Shown: positions 59,512 through 64,000 of the stretch, in pieces
How the letters are laid out: each line of letters begins with the position of its first letter
Numbering within the stretch: the stretch's first letter is position 1
Assembly (NCBI GenBank): GCA_050084515.1
Contig: CM114274.1
Location: 19,778,001 to 19,842,000, forward strand
Reading direction: 5' to 3'
From: Blasia pusilla
Lineage: Eukaryota > Marchantiophyta > Marchantiopsida > Blasiales
Length of the DNA stretch: 64,000 nucleotides
Program-made: the position numbers and the translations under genes
Notes under the pieces: generated by a model
Told to the model about the DNA's origin: nothing
The model's database searches: none
What the model saw: the letters and a program-made list of their open reading frames with translations, nothing else

Positions 59512-60087
59512 ATGAGTGTTGACGAATTACGCTATAGCAATGGTGAGTTCTACGTTCCTCTTGATGAACAAGAAAGGGATTATACACCTATAGATGTTGA
59601 CGTCATAGAGGTGATACAAATAGCAAGTCCGGAGTATGTCCCCTCGCCGATCGTTGAAAATAGGAATAATGCTTCAAGTCCTGGCTATGTTCCATCACCA
59701 ATTTTTGAAAATATGGATAAGGCTTTAAGTCCTAGCTATGTACCATTGCCAATTTGCGAAAATGGGATTAATGCTCCTAATGTTAGCATAAGCCCTTTGA
59801 AAAATGGTCAGAGTTGTAGTTATGATGAGAGTGCATCTAGGATTTTAACCACACCTGAGGTGAATCATCATTCTATTTCACAAGAAGTAGTGGGAGGTCA
59901 GGAGGGAGAAGGAGATACAGATTCCACACATGATTGCATCCCTTCGTCAGACCCTATAGCATCTAGCCATTCATTTGTACGTGATTGTTACGGGTCGGGG
60001 TCATGGGAAATTAGTGATTGTCATTCAATTTGCTCTGAGGACTCAAGTGAGATGAGTACAGCCGAGTCTCATTGCCCGTTAGAATGA
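59512..60087 (+). CDS. Unknown Ser/Pro-rich protein or exon with three 16-residue repeats
   Basis: An open frame of 191 codons, ATG to TGA, preceded by a pyrimidine-poor TGCAG that could be a splice acceptor (about 59499). Residues 39-87 hold three repeats: SPEYVPSPIVENRNNA, SPGYVPSPIFENMDKA, SPSYVPLPICENGINA. The rest is rich in Ser, Glu and Asp and looks disordered. It lies 5' of the Helitron Rep exons on the same strand. It could be an N-terminal extension of the Helitron protein or a passenger gene. Intact reading of 191 codons in decayed DNA suggests recent selection or recent origin. Confidence 0.5.
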   Translation: MSVDELRYSNGEFYVPLDEQERDYTPIDVDVIEVIQIASPEYVPSPIVENRNNASSPGYVPSPIFENMDKALSPSYVPLPICENGINAPNVSISPLKNGQSCSYDESASRILTTPEVNHHSISQEVVGGQEGEGDTDSTHDCIPSSDPIASSHSFVRDCYGSGSWEISDCHSICSEDSSEMSTAESHCPLE

Positions 60088-60272
60088 TTTTTCTATTTCA
60101 GATTTTTATAAAAACTTCAGTTATGTGTAAATTTATTTTTTAATATAGATTATAATATTCATAGATCAAATCTTAAGTAAAAGTTTTTTGTACAAATTTT
60201 TCTCTATTTTTCTATTATTTTTTTATATATTGACATTACATATTTTGGTCGGATGGTTGATATTGTCACAAG

Positions 60273-61241
60273 ATGCATGAATCTCAAGAGGAACCATCGA
60301 GGCGAAATGAAAAAAGAGCATTCGCAGACATCACTAATGTAGTTTCTTTACCTAATGTGGAGCATGATCACCACATTTCATGTAGTGCTCCATCTTCTAT
60401 ACGGATTTCGGAGGAAACAGAGAAGCTTGCATATAAGAAGGTTAGAAGGGTTGCTTCTCAAAGAAACAGAAGGGCGCTTCATAATATGCGATTTGTAACT
60501 CATTTAACGACTTTGTCATCTCCAATGTAAGGATACTTAGCATTATGATTATAGAATGATATCGTAACCATATGTGCACACTCTAGATTTGTTGTGTGAC
60601 TTTAGTATCTTTCATGTTTGTGATGTAGACTTCCAAATCCATCGAACCCGAAACGATTAAGTGATATACATCAAATTATGAGAGCTCAAGGACAAAAGCG
60701 AAGACAGGCTAAATTAGTTGAATTGAGATCTATTGAAGCTGTTTTGAATGTTCCATTGATGGAAGAATTACAACCACCCATCATCGATGCCTCACCAGGG
60801 GCAAATACTAGAAGGTATTTATTTATGTATAACATTTCTACTTTTTATTATAATAATAGTTATAATTTTTTTTCGTTTTTTATTTTTTTATTTTTTGTTC
60901 AGGTTGGTAGCAACACCTTCCAATGGAAATCTTCATGCTTTAATAGACTCTACATCGTCTCCAATGTACGTTTCATCCATTCATTAATTTCTTTCTGTTT
61001 ATTGGTTTTTTTAATTTAATTTTTTTAATTTAATTACTTTGACTTGATTTTTATTAATATTGTTTTTCTCAGTCTTCCACTTCCGTCCAACCCTCGGGGA
61101 TTACATGCTATGCTTCAAGTAGCACGAGCACAAGGCCAGAGAAGAAGGCACCATAATTTGGCCCAAGTGAATGTTTATCAATTGTCTGTGAATCTTCTTC
61201 CTAGAGAGGAAGGCGAAGTTCAAAGACGATTACAGCTTTAA
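60273..61241 (+). pseudogene. N-terminal exons of the Helitron protein, with an exon duplication
   Basis: Four exons are proposed: about 60273-60526, 60629-60814, 60903-60965 and 61073-61241. Donors GTAAGG, GTATTT and GTACGT and AG acceptors keep the frame open across each join. Two exon pairs are similar: ..SSP then LPNPSNPKRLSDIHQIMRAQ, and ..SSP then LPLPSNPRGLHAMLQVARAQ, both followed by GQ(K/R)RR. The introns split them at the same phase. The Arg/Gln-rich N-terminus before Rep is normal for plant Helitrons. The last frame ends at a TAA near 61240, and the Rep part resumes in another phase, so a frameshift lies there. Confidence 0.6.
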
Positions 61242-62048
61242 AATTTGCTTCATTCAGACTTCAAATGCAAGCTAACGCTATGGATAACAATCGGTTGTTG
61301 AGGTTTGGTCGTCTTACTCAAGAATATATGATGGATATGTATGCGACTATCAAAATGCAATAGCTCACTTGGATACGATTGCATCAAAAAGAGTTGAGAG
61401 CTGATTTATACCAAGGGGTCAGAGATGCCATGACTCGGCATGATGTGAACGGTCAAGGCATAGGGAGATGTATTATCTTACCTTCCTCTTTCATAGAAGG
61501 ACCCCGTCACATGCATCAATTGTACCATGATGTTATGGCCATTTTGAGACATTTTCGGAAGCCTGACTACTTTTTGACAATGACTTGCAATCCTAAATGG
61601 CCAGAGATTACCTCTGCTTTGCTGCATGGTCAATCAACGTCTCATCGTCCTGACCTGGTTGTACGTGTTTTCCAACAAAAGAAGAAGGAGTTGTTGAGAC
61701 TTATATTGGATAAGCATATTTTGGGTCGAGTGGTAGGATGTATTCATGTGGTCGAGTTCCAAAAGAGAGGGCTACCACATGTGCATAATCTAATTATTCT
61801 TGCTTGTGAGGATAAGCCAAGGACAACCTCTGATTATGACGATATTATATCTGCTGAGATTCCGAATCCCATGACTCATCCTAGGCTACATTCTTCTGTA
61901 AGAAATTGTATGATTCATGGTCCGTGTGGAGTAGCACATCCAACTGCACCTTGCACGGATAAAACGACAAAAAATGTTCCAAAGGATACCCAATGCCCTT
62001 TGCATCAATGACAATGGAGAATGAGGATGGATATCCTATTTATAAGAG
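61242..62048 (+). pseudogene. Helitron Rep (HUH) domain, N-terminal half
   Basis: Rep nicks one DNA strand to start rolling-circle transposition. The frame reads NNRLLRFGRLTQEYMMDMYA, has a TAG at 61361, then LRADLYQGVRDAMTRHDVNG, then ILPSSFIEGPRHMHQLYHDV, then PDYFLTMTCNPKWPEITSAL. The metal-binding motif is VEFQKRGLPHVH, with H-V-H at 61778-61786. The later part (NPMTHPRLHSSVRNCMIHGP) is also typical. A second lesion near 61990 shifts the frame before NEDGYPIYKR, which ends at a GT donor at 62049. Length and order match Helitron_like_N proteins. Two or more lesions mean it is dead. Confidence 0.85.
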
Positions 62049-62153
62049 GTAATTCATTGGTTTTGTTGTTTATTTCGTCATTTGATGTTCTTATATTGGT
62101 GTGCTATCTTTTTTCCCCAACTATTAACATACTTCTATATGTGTTTATGCAAG

Positions 62154-62848
62154 CGTGATAATGGCAGATTGATAAATAAGTCAACTCATGTCTTTGATAA
62201 TCATTGGGTGGTTCCATACAATCCAATGTTGTGTACTTTATTTGATTGTCATATCAATATGGAGATAACAAATAGCATCTTGGCAGTAAAGTACTTTTAT
62301 AAGTATGTGTACAAAGGATTTGATGCCATATCATATACCTTGGCAAATACTACATCAGGAGAGGATACTATTGATGAGACATCATTATATCTTGATCCAA
62401 GGTATTTTGATCCCTTCTATCTTTCAAGATCTCCCAATTTTTCGTAGGATATTATGTGGGAGTCTAACAATATTTATATTGTATGGTATGAAGGTACGTT
62501 TCTTCTTCAGAAGCATGTTGGCAAATCTTCAAGTTTAGTCTACACGCAGAGCAACCAAGTATTGTGAGATTGATTGTTCATCTTCCAGATAGTCAAATGG
62601 TATATTTTCATGGGCAAGATTCATTGGGTAGTATTTTGGAGCGAAGTAAGGAAACCACTCTTACTCAATGGTTTGCAACAAATGTTTCTGATTCAACTGC
62701 TCGAAAATATCTTTATTTGGAGTTCCCTTCTCATTACTCTTGGAATAAGAAGCAATGGCATCCGCGTAAACGTGCGCAAAAAGGATGTGGACATCCTATT
62801 GGACGTCTGTATATGACAAATCCATGTAAACTTTCTATACTTTGTTAA
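62154..62848 (+). pseudogene. Helitron Rep, catalytic tyrosine half and following conserved blocks
   Basis: After an intron the frame reads RDNGRLINKSTHVFDNHWVV, then INMEITNSILAVKYFYKYVY. The catalytic Y-x2-K-Y is at 62292-62306. Next expected is the DARY..SEA block: YLDPRYF (near 62.4 kb) is followed by about 80 bases of broken frame before SSSEACWQIFKFSLHAEQPS near 62.52 kb. VRLIVHLPDSQMVYFHG and then RKYLYLEFPSHYSWNKKQWH complete the usual order. The break near 62.43-62.50 kb is a further lesion or a small insertion. Confidence 0.8.
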
Positions 62849-62936
62849 GATACAATTATTAAGGAAAAATTTGAGTTAATGTTAAAATCATATTCATGCT
62901 TCCTTCCTAATACTTCTTTTTTTCGCTAATCCTAGC

Positions 62937-63590
62937 TGAAGGGGAGCGTCATTGGTTACGATTACTTCTCCATCATGTGAGAGGAGCTCAATCATATCAA
63001 GATTTGAGAACCATCGATGGTGTAGTTTATCCTACCTTCAAAGAGACCGCTATTCAGATGGGACTTTTGGAGGACGATAGAGAGATCTTTTCTTGCTTTG
63101 AAGAGGCGGTTGTCATTCGTACTGGCTATTCATTACGTCTACTCTTTGCCATTTGTCTTCTATATAATACACCTTCCCTTCTGGCTATGGTGTGGGAACA
63201 TTTTTTGGTTCCATTGACAGAAGATCTTCTACATCAAAGGCGTGAGGTAATATGCATGGCTTTTGTTGAGTCAATTTTTTTCTTATTTCTCTTATGAATA
63301 TTTTAGGTTCTTTATTTACGTTTTAACTTCTATATTTGTTTCTTGTAATAGAGAATTGGTATTCTGACCCTTCCATTGGATGTTCATGTTATTAATCTTG
63401 TTATTGGAGGTCCATTCATCTTCAAGATCATGGTAAAAGATAAATGGCGGACTTGGAACATGCCTCAACCAGATTTCCAAGCTCGTGATTTATCTATTTA
63501 CCATCTCTTGAAGAAGTAATGGCTCTCCAATACGATCATGATATTCTTTGTGAACATCCAATGGAAGGGGAGAGATGTCTTTAAATGATG
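62937..63590 (+). pseudogene. Helitron linker before helicase
   Basis: It begins after an intron with acceptor ..CCTAG: EGERHWLRLLLHHVRGAQSY, then QDLRTIDGVVYPTFKETAIQ, then MGLLEDDREIFSCFEEAVVI. The first exon ends near RRE at a GTAATA donor (63247). The second block, from about 63353, is weaker (MPQPDFQARDLSIYHLLKK, then a stop near 63518). These blocks are conserved in plant Helitron Rep/helicase proteins between the Rep and Pif1 parts. Confidence 0.75.
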
Positions 63591-63779
63591 GACAAAAAGT
63601 TTTGCCTAAAAAGTTATTTGTAATTTTTCGCGATAGCACTTTTAAAGATAAAACTTAAATGGATATTATGAAAATAATAGTAAAATATTTTATTATTATT
63701 TTCTTACACTTTTATTTATTTAGTTTTATTCTTTTAAAGACATTTTCAGAACGTTAACAAAAAAATATGGATTTTTCAG

Positions 63780-63983
63780 GGCAAAACTTTTCTCCATCGA
63801 TGGTCCTGGCGGAACAGGAAAAACATTTTTGTACAACCTTCTTCTTGCAATGGTACGGAGTGAGGGTCATATAGCTCTTGCAGTTGCATATTCGAGGATT
63901 GCCGCTTTATTATTGGATGAAGGTCGTACTGCTCATTCTCGATTCAAGATTCCTATCCAAGTACATGAAAGTTCCACTTGCAA
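63780..63983 (+). pseudogene. Start of Helitron Pif1-type DNA helicase (runs off the window)
   Basis: The exon opens after TTTTTCAG and reads IDGPGGTGKTFLYNLLLAMV, with the Walker A motif GGTGKT near 63808-63825, then IALAVAYSRIAALLLDEGRT and AHSRFKIPI..ESTC-type sequence. A GTAAGT donor at 63984 starts an intron that leaves the window. The helicase unwinds DNA during rolling-circle transfer. This exon itself shows no lesion, but the gene it belongs to is broken upstream. Confidence 0.85.
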
Positions 63984-64000
63984 GTAAGTCTAGATTTAAG

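Larger units (their letters stand above)
58900..64000 (+). mobile_element. Helitron (rolling-circle transposon), 5' side to helicase start
   Basis: A Rep domain with HVH and Y-x2-K-Y motifs is followed by the conserved linker blocks of plant Helitrons and a Walker A GGTGKTF helicase start, in the normal order and on one strand. The coding parts are split by introns with GT/AG borders. The element continues past the right edge, so its 3' hairpin and CTRR end are not seen. The 5' limit is uncertain. Lesions in Rep show that this copy is not active. Confidence 0.8.

Overview
The window looks like nuclear DNA from a streptophyte, probably a land plant with a repeat-rich genome. The evidence is En/Spm (CACTA) transposase pieces, Ty3-type and Ty1/copia retroelement pieces, an intron-bearing Helitron gene, a fragment of a plant F-box/LRR protein, and dinucleotide GA/TC arrays up to 179 bp. 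I see no rRNA, tRNA, CRISPR array, bacterial operon or organelle gene, and no host gene I would call intact. I cannot name the species. Because this is a eukaryote with introns, an ORF start proves little. Nearly all coding remnants carry stops and frameshifts.

Layout. 1-7.05 kb: a decayed Ty3-type element on the plus strand (LTR, Gag, protease, RNase H, integrase ends, partial 3' LTR with a (GA)65 array). 7.05-10.3 kb: mostly non-coding, with a CpG-rich patch at 9.0-9.85 kb and a double hairpin at 10.13-10.21 kb. 10.5-11.8 kb: a minus-strand retroelement copy. About 12.7-19.53 kb: a CACTA element on the minus strand with a copia tail and LTR nested in it. 19.6-22.35 kb: another minus-strand Ty3-type copy. 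22.4-25.05 kb: plus-strand LTR-like and Gag pieces holding a small MITE. 25.08-29.55 kb: a diverged tandem satellite with a period of about 180 bp. 30.3-34.1 kb: a decayed minus-strand gene of unknown family with a striking cysteine cluster. 35.5-38.3 kb: a plus-strand Gag-protease element with no reverse transcriptase or integrase. 38.8-40.0 and 43.8-44.0 kb: reversed LTR copies. 40-50.2 kb: AT-rich DNA with degenerate repeats, plus GC-richer retroelement-like stretches at 44-48 kb. 50.28-54.66 kb: a CpG-rich island with no recognisable gene.

55.7-58.6 kb holds gene fragments: an amphipathic LEA-like piece, an F-box/LRR piece, and a 497-bp tandem duplication of an unknown coding segment lying between 76-bp direct repeats of the F-box gene. 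From about 58.9 kb to the right edge runs a plus-strand Helitron: two unknown upstream coding blocks, then Rep (HUH) and the start of a Pif1-type helicase spread over several exons. It runs off the window inside an intron and carries several lesions.

The genes do not form a working pathway. This is a graveyard of nested mobile elements. The best candidates for something undescribed are the unknown cysteine-cluster gene, the 180-bp satellite, the Gag-protease-only retroelement family, the CpG-rich island and the gene-fragment cluster beside the Helitron.
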